Translations under genes and position numbers: made by a program
In this document: positions 6,888-12,129 of the stretch, piece after piece
How positions within the stretch are numbered: the first letter of the stretch is position 1
Layout of the letters: every line of letters starts with the position of its first letter
Source of the DNA: a virus
Virus record (IMG/VR): IMGVR_UViG_3300021963_000598
Location: 1-25,426 of that record
Length of the DNA: 25,426 nucleotides
Strand: one strand, 5' to 3'
The notes under the pieces: generated by a model
Told to the model about the DNA's origin: nothing
Databases searched by the model: none
The model's input: only the letters and a program-made list of their open reading frames with translations

Positions 6888-7256
6888 TCAATTGTTATGT
6901 TGACTCAAGCAATTGGGACATACCAACATGAGATTGTGTGTGTCATAGTTGTTTGTATTTTGATCTCGATGATGTAATATTAACTTCAGTGGTTTATTGT
7001 TGTAATCAACAATGCCACAGCATTCACATGCATATTCACGAACTCGAGGTTTTTCTTCCGCCGCAACCACAGGGTCAGGGGTCACTCCCGTTCGTAACTT
7101 TTCTAGTCGTGCCAACTGTAATTCAATGAATGATTTTTGTGATTTTCTGTTTTGTTCGCTGACCGAGCACGGGACACTACAAAATCCTGGTGTTATTTTA
7201 TCTTGTGATCTTAGATAAACTGAATTACAATGTTGACAAAAATACGTGTGTGACAT
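6888..7256 (-). CDS. zinc-ribbon HNH endonuclease-like protein
   Basis: 122 aa. The N-terminus has two cysteine pairs (C7/C10 and C26/C30), a zinc ribbon. After a charged linker (residues 35-70) comes an HNH-like domain: CECC (77-80), LILHHRDQNTNN (catalytic His 95/96, Asn further on) and CPNC (113-116) with LSQH. The arrangement matches the small HNH proteins found in many phages. It could nick DNA during homing or in packaging-related cleavage; I cannot tell which. ATG at 7256 has no obvious ribosome binding site. Confidence 0.82.
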   Translation of the reverse strand: MSHTYFCQHCNSVYLRSQDKITPGFCSVPCSVSEQNRKSQKSFIELQLARLEKLRTGVTPDPVVAAEEKPRVREYACECCGIVDYNNKPLKLILHHRDQNTNNYDTHNLMLVCPNCLSQHNN

Positions 7257-7275
7257 AATTTATTTAGTTTTAACT

Positions 7276-8031
7276 CTATGTCAACTCTTGTTTGAAATCT
7301 GCATGGTATTTTGGATCTATTTTTTTATAAACAAAATTTGCAAAACTCGTGTGCGCCGGTAAAAAATAATGTCCGCACTTGGTTTTGTTGAACTCTTGGG
7401 CAACTGACCAGTTGGAAAATTCAGTCTGATTCACAGGGCGATAAACAGAATTAGGAAATTTATATCCTTGTACACATCCAAAACTGTCAATGTTGATTAC
7501 TGGAATCTTTTCCTGGGCTGCCATTGTGTTTAATGCCAGTATATTTTTTAGCTTGTTCATGCGCCCGGTCCGGGGATCAGCATGATGAGTGATCCATTGT
7601 TTTTGATATAATATTACATTGTTGAAATTGTCAATGGGCTGGCCAGTTAATTTTCCTTGTGGGATAATTTTATCCGGGATTACCTTTGTAAAAGTGATCT
7701 TACCACCAGCGAGGCCAAGCCAGTTGCCTTCCTTGTCATCCCAAATTTCTGTTCGATTCTCCCCAGTCCAACATGCTATCACAATATCAGGTTTTTCAAA
7801 ATCCTTGTATGGGTTAACCAAACTTTCAAAAATTCTAAACATAGCATCATTACTACCACCAGAGATGCCATGATTCACAGGATCATATCCCAATAACCTT
7901 GCCAACTGTGCTGGGTAACTCATGAAATAACCATAATAATCTTTATGGTAATCTAATAAATCTACGTCAGGCTCGTCTGCCATCTCGGCGCCAACTGCAT
8001 GACTACAGCCGAGTATGAGTGCTTTTTTCAT
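7276..8031 (-). CDS. SGNH/GDSL-hydrolase-like phage protein
   Basis: 251 aa from the ATG at 8031. The frame extends upstream to a GTG at 8079, but the family-typical start is MKKALILGCSHAVG. Blocks: GCSH near the N-terminus (block I, Ser nucleophile in G-x-S-H instead of GDS), GGSND (58-62, blocks II/III) and GHYFLPAHTSF near the C-terminus, where PAH could supply the catalytic His. It shares this layout with the two genes at 24196 and 24908. Proteins of this type are common in T4-like marine phages; esterase or glycan-deacetylase activity is plausible but untested. A TATAAATA box sits just upstream (8037-8044). Confidence 0.75.
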   Translation of the reverse strand: MKKALILGCSHAVGAEMADEPDVDLLDYHKDYYGYFMSYPAQLARLLGYDPVNHGISGGSNDAMFRIFESLVNPYKDFEKPDIVIACWTGENRTEIWDDKEGNWLGLAGGKITFTKVIPDKIIPQGKLTGQPIDNFNNVILYQKQWITHHADPRTGRMNKLKNILALNTMAAQEKIPVINIDSFGCVQGYKFPNSVYRPVNQTEFSNWSVAQEFNKTKCGHYFLPAHTSFANFVYKKIDPKYHADFKQELT

Positions 8032-8036
8032 AAAAA

Positions 8037-8044
8037 TATTTATA
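8037..8044 (-). promoter_or_regulatory. T4-late-type promoter box TATAAATA
   Basis: TATAAATA on the minus strand ending 5 bases before the ATG of the SGNH-like gene. The distance implies a nearly leaderless late mRNA, which lowers confidence. Confidence 0.35.
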
Positions 8045-8130
8045 TAACTAACTGGCGGGTCTAGTAGTAATTGACCCACTGCATGACAGGATCAAACTCT
8101 GTTGCCTTGCCCAGATTTATGGGGTTTGTT

Positions 8131-8205
8131 TGGTGGATGTAAGTAGATTCGAACTACTGACCTGCCGCATATGAAGCGGATGCACTACCGCTGTGCTATA
8201 CATCC
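8131..8205 (-). tRNA. tRNA with CAU anticodon (Met or lysidine-type Ile)
   Basis: Complete cloverleaf with encoded CCA: acceptor GGATGTA/TACATCC, D-arm GCAC-AGCGGTA-GTGC, anticodon loop TTCATAT, T-loop TTCGAAT. Pair 27-43 is mismatched. It is not an initiator (pair 1-72 is G-C). Whether it is Met or Ile2 (CAU modified to read AUA) cannot be decided by eye. Confidence 0.9.
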
Positions 8206-8230
8206 CGAATATCATCGACTAAATATTTGA

Positions 8231-8662
8231 ATGAAACATTGGCAACCGTATGTTAAAGCTGGCTGGGAAATTGTCATGGAAGCCCAGGGCAAAAGCCAAA
8301 TATTTCTAGAATCTGATGTTGAAGCTTTTCTTGTACATGTCATAGCAAGAACAATAGATAAAACCAACATTTGGGATCAACCAATTGCAATACGTGTGCT
8401 CACTGCCCAGCAATTGTCAGGCAAGACTCGGGCACTGGCATTGCAAACCATTGGCGAAGAATGTTTGTTTATCAATGGCTGGCAAATAAAACAACAGCGT
8501 TGGCCCACAAAAACTTATTTTGTAGACATGGGAGAAATTGCGTTTGGACTGGCCAGTACCAGCACTCGTCCGGCTGATAAATTATTAGAGCTTGCCGGTG
8601 ATAATTTTCAATTGATGAGTTCTGTGCTAAAAACAGCACAGTTATTGCATACAAAATGGTAG
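8231..8662 (+). CDS. unrecognised plus-strand phage protein
   Basis: 143 aa starting MKHWQPYVKAGWEIVMEAQG. No motif I recognise, no signal peptide and no transmembrane segment. The protein is mixed alpha/beta in appearance with several Trp and a middle segment RVLTAQQLSGKTRALALQ. Against the direction of nearly all neighbours, and its last two codons overlap the 3' end of the tRNA-Lys(UUU) gene encoded on the other strand. No clear ribosome binding site precedes the ATG. The coding call rests on length and sensible composition, so treat as a probable but uncharacterised gene. Confidence 0.6.
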   Translation: MKHWQPYVKAGWEIVMEAQGKSQIFLESDVEAFLVHVIARTIDKTNIWDQPIAIRVLTAQQLSGKTRALALQTIGEECLFINGWQIKQQRWPTKTYFVDMGEIAFGLASTSTRPADKLLELAGDNFQLMSSVLKTAQLLHTKW

Positions 8663-8730
8663 GCCTGCTCGGTAACGCTCCGAGTTAGTCGGATTAAAAG
8701 TCCGATACTTCACTTTAAAGTTTCAAGCCC
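8657..8730 (-). tRNA. tRNA-Lys(UUU) with non-canonical elbow
   Basis: Acceptor GGGCTTG/CAGGCCT (first pair G-U), D-arm ACTT-TAAAGTG-AAGT, anticodon arm TCGGA-CTTTTAA-TCCGA, T-arm CTCGG-AGCGTTA-CCGAG, A73, encoded CCA. The T-loop AGCGTTA lacks T54 and U55, and the D-loop lacks the GG pair. The 3' end overlaps the stop of the plus-strand gene. Confidence 0.85.
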
Positions 8731-8857
8731 GTATTGGTCCACGCTCTGAGAATCGAACTCAGTTAGTCCGGTTAAGAGCCGGGTACTTCGCCACTAAAGT
8801 TTAGCGTGGTTGGTCGTAATTAATTTGATTTAATGTGCCAACCAGGACCAATACGGG
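8728..8857 (-). repeat. 13-bp inverted repeat clamping pre-tRNA-Lys(CUU)
   Basis: CCCGTATTGGTCC (plus 8728-8740) and GGACCAATACGGG (8845-8857) are perfect complements on either side of tRNA-Lys(CUU). In the RNA, the leader would pair with the CCA end and with the first bases of the next tRNA. Confidence 0.75.
8735..8809 (-). tRNA. tRNA-Lys(CUU)
   Basis: Acceptor CCACGCT/AGCGTGG, D-arm ACTT-TAGTGGCG-AAGT, anticodon loop CTCTTAA, T-arm CTGAG-TTCGATT-CTCAG, A73, CCA. Canonical elbow. Closely resembles the adjacent tRNA-Lys(UUU) in D-arm and variable loop, suggesting a duplication. Its leader and trailer form an inverted repeat (8728-8740 / 8845-8857). Confidence 0.9.
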
Positions 8858-8870
8858 GTCTAGATTGACA

Positions 8871-8942
8871 CTAACGTTTAGCACGTTTCATATCATTTTC
8901 CTTTGTTAATATCTTTTTTGTGAGCCCGGAGGCCGAAATCAT
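8871..8942 (-). CDS. micro-ORF, 23 codons
   Basis: ATG at 8942 overlaps the stop of the preceding micro-ORF (TAATG) and reads a basic peptide ending KENDMKRAKR. A second ribosome binding site (AAAGGAA) inside it precedes an in-frame ATG for only six codons. It may be a real leader peptide or a decayed gene end. Support is only the overlap and the binding site. Confidence 0.3.
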   Translation of the reverse strand: MISASGLTKKILTKENDMKRAKR

Positions 8943-9052
8943 TAAAAGCACAACCACAGTTGGTTGGCCACAGTCAGCAAAAATTCAGGTTGGGTGTAGA
9001 GTGAAAACACCAGCATCAGCACAGCCGGTGCTACTAAAAGAAAAAATACCAT
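8942..9052 (-). CDS. 36-aa hydrophobic membrane peptide
   Basis: Read directly from the sequence: begins MVFFLLVAPAVLMLVFSLYT, one strongly hydrophobic helix followed by QPEFLLTVANQLWLCF. The start lies inside the preceding 36-aa gene (19-base overlap) and the stop overlaps the next ATG. Weak GGA 8 bases upstream. Lies inside the tRNA array, between tRNA-Leu(CAA) and tRNA-Lys(CUU). Function unknown. Confidence 0.45.
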   Translation of the reverse strand: MVFFLLVAPAVLMLVFSLYTQPEFLLTVANQLWLCF

Positions 9053-9144
9053 ACAGCCAATCCAACTAAAAATAAATCAGCACATATGCTCCATACAATA
9101 TATGCACGGAACAACCAAGGAGCAGCGATTTTTACATATCTCAT
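9034..9144 (-). CDS. 36-aa membrane peptide with strong RBS
   Basis: Begins MRYVKIAAPWLFRAYIVWSI and ends in GLAVWYFFF: short basic N-terminus, then one hydrophobic segment. AGGAG lies 6 bases before the ATG, one of the best ribosome binding sites in the window, directly after tRNA-Leu(CAA). First of three overlapping micro-ORFs embedded in the tRNA array. Possibly a holin-like or inner-membrane regulator; no homologue is known to me. Confidence 0.55.
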   Translation of the reverse strand: MRYVKIAAPWLFRAYIVWSICADLFLVGLAVWYFFF

Positions 9145-9162
9145 ATTTTTCTCCTGGTTGAT

Positions 9163-9239
9163 TGGTGCCCCATCTCAGATTCGAACTGAGAGCCAACTCC
9201 TTTTGAGAGAATCCGCACTACCAATTAGCGTAACGGGGC
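9163..9239 (-). tRNA. tRNA with CAA anticodon (Leu) but short variable loop
   Basis: Acceptor GCCCCGT/ATGGGGC, D-stem CGC/GCG with GG in the loop, anticodon arm ATTCT-CTCAAAA-GGAGT (anticodon CAA), variable loop only TGGCT, T-arm CTCAG-TTCGAAT-CTGAG, A73, CCA. Bacterial tRNA-Leu normally has a long variable arm, so identity needs checking. Confidence 0.75.
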
Positions 9240-9326
9240 ATATATAAAAACACACTCAAGTCCGCGGCACGGAAGGCACTATACCCGCGATGGTCTAAGA
9301 CCAGGCCTAGTGTGTTTTTATATATG
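9239..9326 (-). repeat. CCA-clamp spacer A
   Basis: Perfect 18-bp stem CATATATAAAAACACACT (9239-9256) with its complement (9309-9326), running from the CCA end of tRNA-Thr(GGU) to base G1 of tRNA-Leu(CAA). The 52-base interior holds a further hairpin TGGTC-TTA-GACCA. Likely a processing structure in the array transcript. Confidence 0.8.
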
Positions 9327-9398
9327 GTGCTCTTACCAAGAATTGAACTTGGAACTCGGCTTTACCAAAGCCGTGTAATGCCACTTTACTATAAGAGC
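9325..9398 (-). tRNA. tRNA-Thr(GGU)
   Basis: Acceptor GCTCTTA/TAAGAGC, D-arm GTAA-AGTGGCA-TTAC, anticodon arm CGGCT-TTGGTAA-AGCCG, T-arm CCAAG-TTCAATT-CTTGG, A73, CCA. Confidence 0.93.
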
Positions 9399-9405
9399 AA
9401 ACAAA

Positions 9406-9481
9406 TGGTGCCGCCTCCAGGTTTTGATCCTGGTTCTCTAGTGCTTCAAACTAGCGTAATAACCATATCTACAAAAGCGGC
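9406..9481 (-). tRNA. tRNA-Phe(GAA)
   Basis: Acceptor GCCGCTT/AGGCGGC, D-arm GTAG-ATATGGTTA-TTAC, anticodon arm CTAGT-TTGAAGC-ACTAG, T-arm CCAGG-ATCAAAA-CCTGG (A54 instead of T54), A73, CCA. Abuts tRNA-Ile with no spacer. Confidence 0.9.
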
Positions 9482-9555
9482 TGGTACCCCCGGCAGGTAA
9501 CGCTCCTGCGACTCCGCGTTATCAGCACGGTGTTATACTTTTTAACTAAAGGGGC
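9482..9555 (-). tRNA. tRNA-Ile(GAU) with non-canonical elbow
   Basis: D-arm GTTA-AAAAGTA-TAAC, anticodon arm CCGTG-CTGATAA-CGCGG, T-arm GCAGG-AGCGTTA-CCTGC, A73, CCA. Acceptor GCCCCTT/CGGGGGT has a U7-C66 mismatch and wobble pairs. T-loop AGCGTTA and a D-loop without GG, as in tRNA-Lys(UUU). Confidence 0.82.
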
Positions 9556-9564
9556 ATACATTGT

Positions 9565-9639
9565 TGGCAGGGACTGAAGGTAACGCTCCTTCTCACCCAG
9601 TTTCAAAGACTGGTATCTGCTCTTATCGATTTAATCCCT
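9565..9639 (-). tRNA. tRNA-Gln(UUG) with non-canonical elbow
   Basis: Acceptor AGGGATT/AGTCCCT, anticodon arm CCAGT-CTTTGAA-ACTGG, T-arm GAAGG-AGCGTTA-CCTTC, G73 as expected for Gln, CCA. D-stem is only 3 bp (ATC/GAT) and its loop GATAAGAGCA has no GG. T-loop AGCGTTA is shared with tRNA-Lys(UUU) and tRNA-Ile. Confidence 0.8.
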
Positions 9640-9658
9640 ATTTTATCTCGATCTTGTT

Positions 9659-9734
9659 TGGAGCGGCTAACGAGGTTCGAACTCGTGACGTCTTGCTTGG
9701 CAAGCAAGTACTCTACCAACTGAGCTACAGCCGC
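9659..9734 (-). tRNA. tRNA-Gly(GCC)
   Basis: Acceptor GCGGCTG/TAGCCGC, D-arm GCTC-AGTTGGTA-GAGT, anticodon arm CTTGC-TTGCCAA-GCAAG, T-arm ACGAG-TTCGAAC-CTCGT, U73, CCA. Confidence 0.94.
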
Positions 9735-9741
9735 ATGATAT

Positions 9742-9818
9742 TGGAATGAGGAGTGGGATTTGAACCCACGAACAACAGTTTTGCAGACTGCGCCATTAGA
9801 CCACTCTGGAATCCTCAT
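9742..9818 (-). tRNA. tRNA-Cys(GCA)
   Basis: Acceptor ATGAGGA/TCCTCAT, D-stem CCA/TGG, anticodon arm GCAGT-CTGCAAA-ACTGT, T-arm GTGGG-TTCAAAT-CCCAC, U73 (the Cys discriminator), CCA. Confidence 0.92.
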
Positions 9819-9825
9819 ATGACTC

Positions 9826-9901
9826 TGGCGTACCCTCACGGCCTCGAACCGCGAACCTTTGGTTTTGGAGACCAACGCTCTGCCAATTGAGCTAAGGATA
9901 C
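9826..9901 (-). tRNA. tRNA-Trp(CCA)
   Basis: Acceptor GTATCCT/AGGGTAC, D-arm GCTC-AATTGGCA-GAGC, anticodon arm TTGGT-CTCCAAA-ACCAA, T-loop TTCGAGG, G73 (Trp discriminator), CCA. Confidence 0.93.
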
Positions 9902-9906
9902 ATATT

Positions 9907-9998
9907 TGGCGGAAGACGGAGGAGTCGAACCCCATCCCTGTTAAGAGAACCTGGTTTTCAAGGCCAGTCGCAGGACCATCCCCGCTGCATCATCTTCC
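9907..9998 (-). tRNA. tRNA-Ser(UGA)
   Basis: 92 bases, class II. Acceptor GGAAGAT/GTCTTCC, anticodon loop CTTGAAA, long variable arm, T-loop TTCGACT, G73 as in Ser, CCA. The pair at 31-39 is C-A. Confidence 0.9.
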
Positions 9999-10010
9999 AT
10001 TATTCTTTAT

Positions 10011-10086
10011 TGGGGTGAAGGACGGGGCTCGAACCCGCAACCACCGGAATCACAATCCGGGGCTCTACCATTGAGCTACCAACACC
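10011..10086 (-). tRNA. tRNA-His(GUG)
   Basis: G-1 (10086) can pair with C73, the His identity feature. Anticodon arm CCGGA-TTGTGAT-TCCGG, T-arm GCGGG-TTCGAGC-CCCGT, CCA. Acceptor GTGTTGG/CCTTCAC contains a tandem U-U mismatch (positions 4-69, 5-68), which is unusual. Confidence 0.88.
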
Positions 10087-10209
10087 ATATAGAAACACAC
10101 TGTGGACCTTGAATCCGCGATAGCCCCATCTTCATGGCACTTCTCGACACGCCGCGGGCTAGTCGAGTTCAGTGTTGTTCCACTGTAGCTATGCAATGTG
10201 TTTTTATAT
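10087..10209 (-). repeat. CCA-clamp spacer B
   Basis: Outer stem ATATAGAAACACA (plus 10087-10099) with TGTGTTTTTATAT (10197-10209), one mismatch. Interior of about 97 bases with hairpins CTCGAC/GTCGAG and CAGTG/CACTG. It ends just before the tRNA-His G-1. Its other end does not start at a tRNA CCA, as if a tRNA once between spacers C and B was lost. Confidence 0.65.
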
Positions 10210-10214
10210 AATAA

Positions 10215-10290
10215 CCATATAGGAACACACCGCTGTTGCTACATCACAGTACAGGCTGATCGGACCCCTTACCGATGTGTTTTTATATGG
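10215..10290 (-). repeat. CCA-clamp spacer C
   Basis: CCATATAAAAACACA (RNA sense, starting with the CCA of tRNA-Arg(UCG)) pairs with TGTGTTCCTATATGG, one mismatch in 15. Interior hairpin ATCGG/CCGAT with an 8-base loop. Confidence 0.75.
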
Positions 10291-10364
10291 TGCGTCTGGA
10301 GAGATTTGAACTCCCAACCTTCAGTTTCGAAGACTGACTTTCTATCCAATTGAATTACAGACGC
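10288..10364 (-). tRNA. tRNA-Arg(UCG)
   Basis: Acceptor GCGTCTG/CAGACGC, D-loop with GG, anticodon arm TCAGT-CTTCGAA-ACTGA, T-arm GGGAG-TTCAAAT-CTCTC, A73, CCA. Confidence 0.92.
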
Positions 10365-10370
10365 ATTGTT

Positions 10371-10444
10371 TGGTGCCCCACGACAGAATCGAACTGCCAT
10401 CACAGGATTACAAAACCAGTGTACTACCATTGTACTAGTAGGGC
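10371..10444 (-). tRNA. tRNA-Thr(UGU)
   Basis: Acceptor GCCCTAC/GTGGGGC, D-arm GTAC-AATGGTA-GTAC, anticodon loop TTTGTAA, T-arm GGCAG-TTCGATT-CTGTC, A73, CCA. The anticodon stem has U-U mismatches at 28-42 and 31-39. Confidence 0.88.
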
Positions 10445-10451
10445 TTGTTGT

Positions 10452-10525
10452 TGGTCTCGGTAGCAGGAATCGAACCTACGCTCCTGCGTCCCAAACGCAG
10501 AGTGATACCATTTCACCATACTGAG
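10452..10525 (-). tRNA. tRNA-Pro(UGG)
   Basis: Acceptor CTCAGTA/TACCGAG (one A-C mismatch), D-arm GTGA-AATGGTA-TCAC, anticodon arm CTGCG-TTTGGGA-CGCAG, T-loop TTCGATT, A73, CCA. Confidence 0.92.
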
Positions 10526-10533
10526 ATATTGAT

Positions 10534-10612
10534 TGGTTGCGGAGGCAGGATTCGCACCTGCGATCTCCAGCTTATGAGACTGGCGGGGACGACTGGACTC
10601 CCCTACTCCGCG
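10534..10612 (-). tRNA. initiator tRNA-fMet(CAU) with non-canonical elbow
   Basis: C1 does not pair with A72 (CGCGGAG/CTCCGCA), the bacterial initiator hallmark. Anticodon arm CCAGT-CTCATAA-GCTGG lacks the three G-C pairs usual for initiators. T-loop TGCGAAT (G55 instead of U55), and the D-loop AGTCCAGTCGT has no GG. A73, CCA. Confidence 0.85.
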
Positions 10613-10636
10613 ATAATATTTATGGTAACATTGTCA

Positions 10637-10752
10637 CCATAGAAAAACACATTCATTTCCTGACTTTACGGCGGTAGTGCCCTACTCTTTGCGATAGCCC
10701 CTGCGTCCAGTTGCCAGGTATCGTAATTGCCGTTGAATGTGCTTATCTATGG
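10637..10752 (-). repeat. CCA-clamp spacer D
   Basis: RNA-sense CCATAGATAAGCACATTCA, starting with the CCA of tRNA-Val, pairs with TGAATGTGTTTTTCTATGG (17 of 19 positions). About 78-base interior. Lies between tRNA-Val and tRNA-fMet. Confidence 0.75.
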
Positions 10753-10824
10753 TAGGACGTGACAGGTTCGAACTGCCGACCTTCTCCGTGTAAAGGAGAC
10801 CTTCTACCGCTGAATTAACGTCCC
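10750..10824 (-). tRNA. tRNA-Val(UAC)
   Basis: Acceptor GGGACGT/ACGTCCT (first pair G-U), D-loop AGCGGTA, anticodon arm TCTCC-TTTACAC-GGAGA, T-loop TTCGAAC, A73, CCA. Confidence 0.92.
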
Positions 10825-10843
10825 AACTATTTTTGTTATATTT

Positions 10844-10918
10844 TGGCTCCCCAGCGTGGGATCGAACCACGGGCCAATTGGTTAACAGCCAACTACTCTA
10901 CCGCTGAGCTACTAGGGA
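10844..10918 (-). tRNA. tRNA-Asn(GUU)
   Basis: Acceptor TCCCTAG/CTGGGGA, D-arm GCTC-AGCGGTA-GAGT, anticodon loop CTGTTAA, T-arm CGTGG-TTCGATC-CCACG, G73, CCA. Confidence 0.93.
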
Positions 10919-10925
10919 ATAAACT

Positions 10926-11013
10926 TGGCGGATAGTATAGGATTCGAACCTATGCGCCCCTTTCGGAGCGACGGTTTAGCAAACCGTTGCCTTAACCACT
11001 CGGCCAACTATCC
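10926..11013 (-). tRNA. tRNA-Ser(GCU)
   Basis: Class II, 88 bases. Acceptor GGATAGT/ACTATCC, anticodon arm ACGGT-TTGCTAA-ACCGT, long variable hairpin CGCTCCGAAAGGGGCG, T-loop TTCGAAT, G73, CCA. Confidence 0.94.
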
Positions 11014-11028
11014 TTAAAACTTAAAATC

Positions 11029-11102
11029 TGGAGCGGGGTAGGAGAATCGAACTCCTGCCGTGAGCTTGGAAGGCTCTCGTTCTACCATTAAACTAACTCC
11101 GC
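11029..11102 (-). tRNA. tRNA-Gly(UCC), possibly a chimera made by the adjacent homing gene
   Basis: Acceptor GCGGAGT/ACCCCGC with an A5-C68 mismatch, D-arm GTTT-AATGGTA-GAAC, anticodon loop CTTCCAA, T-arm AGGAG-TTCGATT-CTCCT, U73, CCA. The last 15 bases of the endonuclease gene overlap its 5' end. An orphan Gly-like 5' half at 11681-11717 would pair perfectly with this 3' acceptor strand. Confidence 0.9.
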
Positions 11103-11669
11103 TTTATCTCTAATATGTTCCCAAGTTAATTCTAACTTAGACAACATATATATTTTAACATTATTTTGTGCAGAACACAAGATAATTTTATTCAAATCTT
11201 TTGTAATCAAATAATCATTTTTAGGATCTAAATAGATATCATATTCTGGCAAATAAAAATCTGGAGTATAATGTCTCTGCTTACCAGTAGAATCTATCCA
11301 CGGCATTCTTTTCGGACGATTCCAAATTATACCGTGCTTATCTAATTCTTGTGCTACTGCTAACTCATATGACGATTCTAATATAATTCCGTTATAATTA
11401 AAAGTCTTTCTATAATTCTTGCCACCAAATTCTCTATCAATTGCTATCTTAGATAGCTTTTGCTTTGTTATTTCTGAATGACCAGCATTACCATTTTTTA
11501 TTCTAGTTGCTGAAGCCATTTGTTTTTGTGCTAACTTTGGACGTGATTTGAAGAACTTACTATTTGATAAGTTCTGTTTAGTCATCCCAAACTTAGCAGC
11601 AGTTTCCAAAATAGTATGTCCGTTGTCGTAAAAACTTTGAACTTCGATCCAATTATATTTGTTTTTCAT
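11088..11669 (-). CDS. PD-(D/E)XK-type homing endonuclease in the tRNA array
   Basis: 193 aa. The N-terminal part has a helix-turn-helix-like stretch (ETAAKFGMTKQNLSNS, residues 22-37). The C-terminal part carries ESSYELAVAQEL, then TPDFYLP (135-141) and YLDPK (146-150), matching the PD-x(n)-D-x-K nuclease pattern of phage homing and related enzymes. AT-rich compared with surrounding tRNAs, which supports recent transfer. The stop lies inside tRNA-Gly(UCC), and a broken Gly-tRNA 5' half lies directly upstream of the start, so insertion probably occurred at a tRNA-Gly gene. Function inferred from fold and position. Confidence 0.8.
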   Translation of the reverse strand: MKNKYNWIEVQSFYDNGHTILETAAKFGMTKQNLSNSKFFKSRPKLAQKQMASATRIKNGNAGHSEITKQKLSKIAIDREFGGKNYRKTFNYNGIILESSYELAVAQELDKHGIIWNRPKRMPWIDSTGKQRHYTPDFYLPEYDIYLDPKNDYLITKDLNKIILCSAQNNVKIYMLSKLELTWEHIRDKAELV

Positions 11670-11680
11670 AATTGTATTTA

Positions 11681-11717
11681 GCTCAAGACTAAGGTATTAC
11701 CACTATACGAACCCCGC
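11681..11717 (-). pseudogene. orphan 5' half of a tRNA-Gly-like gene
   Basis: GCGGGGT-TC-GTAT-AGTGGTA-ATAC-C-TTAGTCTT closely follows the first half of bacterial tRNA-Gly(UCC) genes (acceptor strand, paired D-arm, start of the anticodon arm), then stops. It sits 11 bases before the homing endonuclease start. Its acceptor strand is the perfect complement of the 3' strand of the intact tRNA-Gly(UCC). Confidence 0.65.
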
Positions 11718-11948
11718 ATAAATTGAATTTGTTAAAGTTGTTCCACCACATTATAGGAACCATTCACCCGAATTAACAAGTCCGGACGGGATTCGGTACG
11801 TCACTTGGGATACCGGTCCAGCTTGCAACCTTCTGCCCATGGACACTACGTGCCCAGGTGGGAGTCGAACCCATTGCCTTCTACTATTTTGGTTGTTCGA
11901 ACAAACCTAGATAGCGTGACTTTCTCTTGCTAACACTCTAACAAAACT
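11718..11948 (-). other. structured spacer with a tRNA T-arm-like remnant, no gene seen
   Basis: No convincing ORF. On the minus strand TGGG-TTCGACT-CCCA followed by CCTGGGCACG (about 11850-11875) looks like a tRNA T-arm and acceptor strand without a matching 5' strand or CCA. The palindrome TTGTTCGAACAA lies upstream of it. Could be a decayed tRNA or a structured RNA. Confidence 0.4.
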
Positions 11949-12023
11949 TGGTGGACCGACGGGGGATCGAACCCCGACCCGAGGCTTGCAAAGCCACTAT
12001 GCTCCCATTATCACTATCAGCCC
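11949..12023 (-). tRNA. tRNA-Ala(UGC)
   Basis: Acceptor GGGCTGA/TCGGTCC, anticodon loop TTTGCAA, GG in the D-loop, T-arm with TTCGATC, A73, CCA. One U-U mismatch in the anticodon stem (28-42) and a weak D-stem. Confidence 0.88.
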
Positions 12024-12030
12024 AAAAACT

Positions 12031-12116
12031 TGGTGGATGCGGTTGGAGTCGAACCAACAGAGCCGTGAGGCGGAAGATTTACAGTCTTCTGGGGTTACCA
12101 GTTTTCCTACACATCC
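12031..12116 (-). tRNA. tRNA-Tyr(GUA)
   Basis: Class II, 86 bases. Acceptor GGATGTG/CGCATCC, anticodon arm GAAGA-CTGTAAA-TCTTC, variable arm CGCCTCACGGCTC, T-loop TTCGACT, A73, CCA. Confidence 0.93.
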
Positions 12117-12129
12117 ATATGAAAATAAA

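Noticed and set aside
8087-8100. 14 bases identical to the conserved 16S rRNA start AGAGTTTGATCCTG on the minus strand
   Set aside because: The flanks do not continue into 16S sequence; it lies in a short spacer and is most likely chance or part of a small ACAG/CTGT hairpin.
9603-9935. 110-aa minus-strand open frame running through several tRNAs
   Set aside because: It is made of tRNA-Gly, tRNA-Cys and tRNA-Trp sequence; the tRNAs fold completely and the peptide has no protein-like pattern.
11029-11717. Group I intron carrying the endonuclease inside tRNA-Gly
   Set aside because: The downstream tRNA-Gly is complete by itself and the orphan anticodon half does not pair with its 3' half; no group I core was found around the endonuclease.
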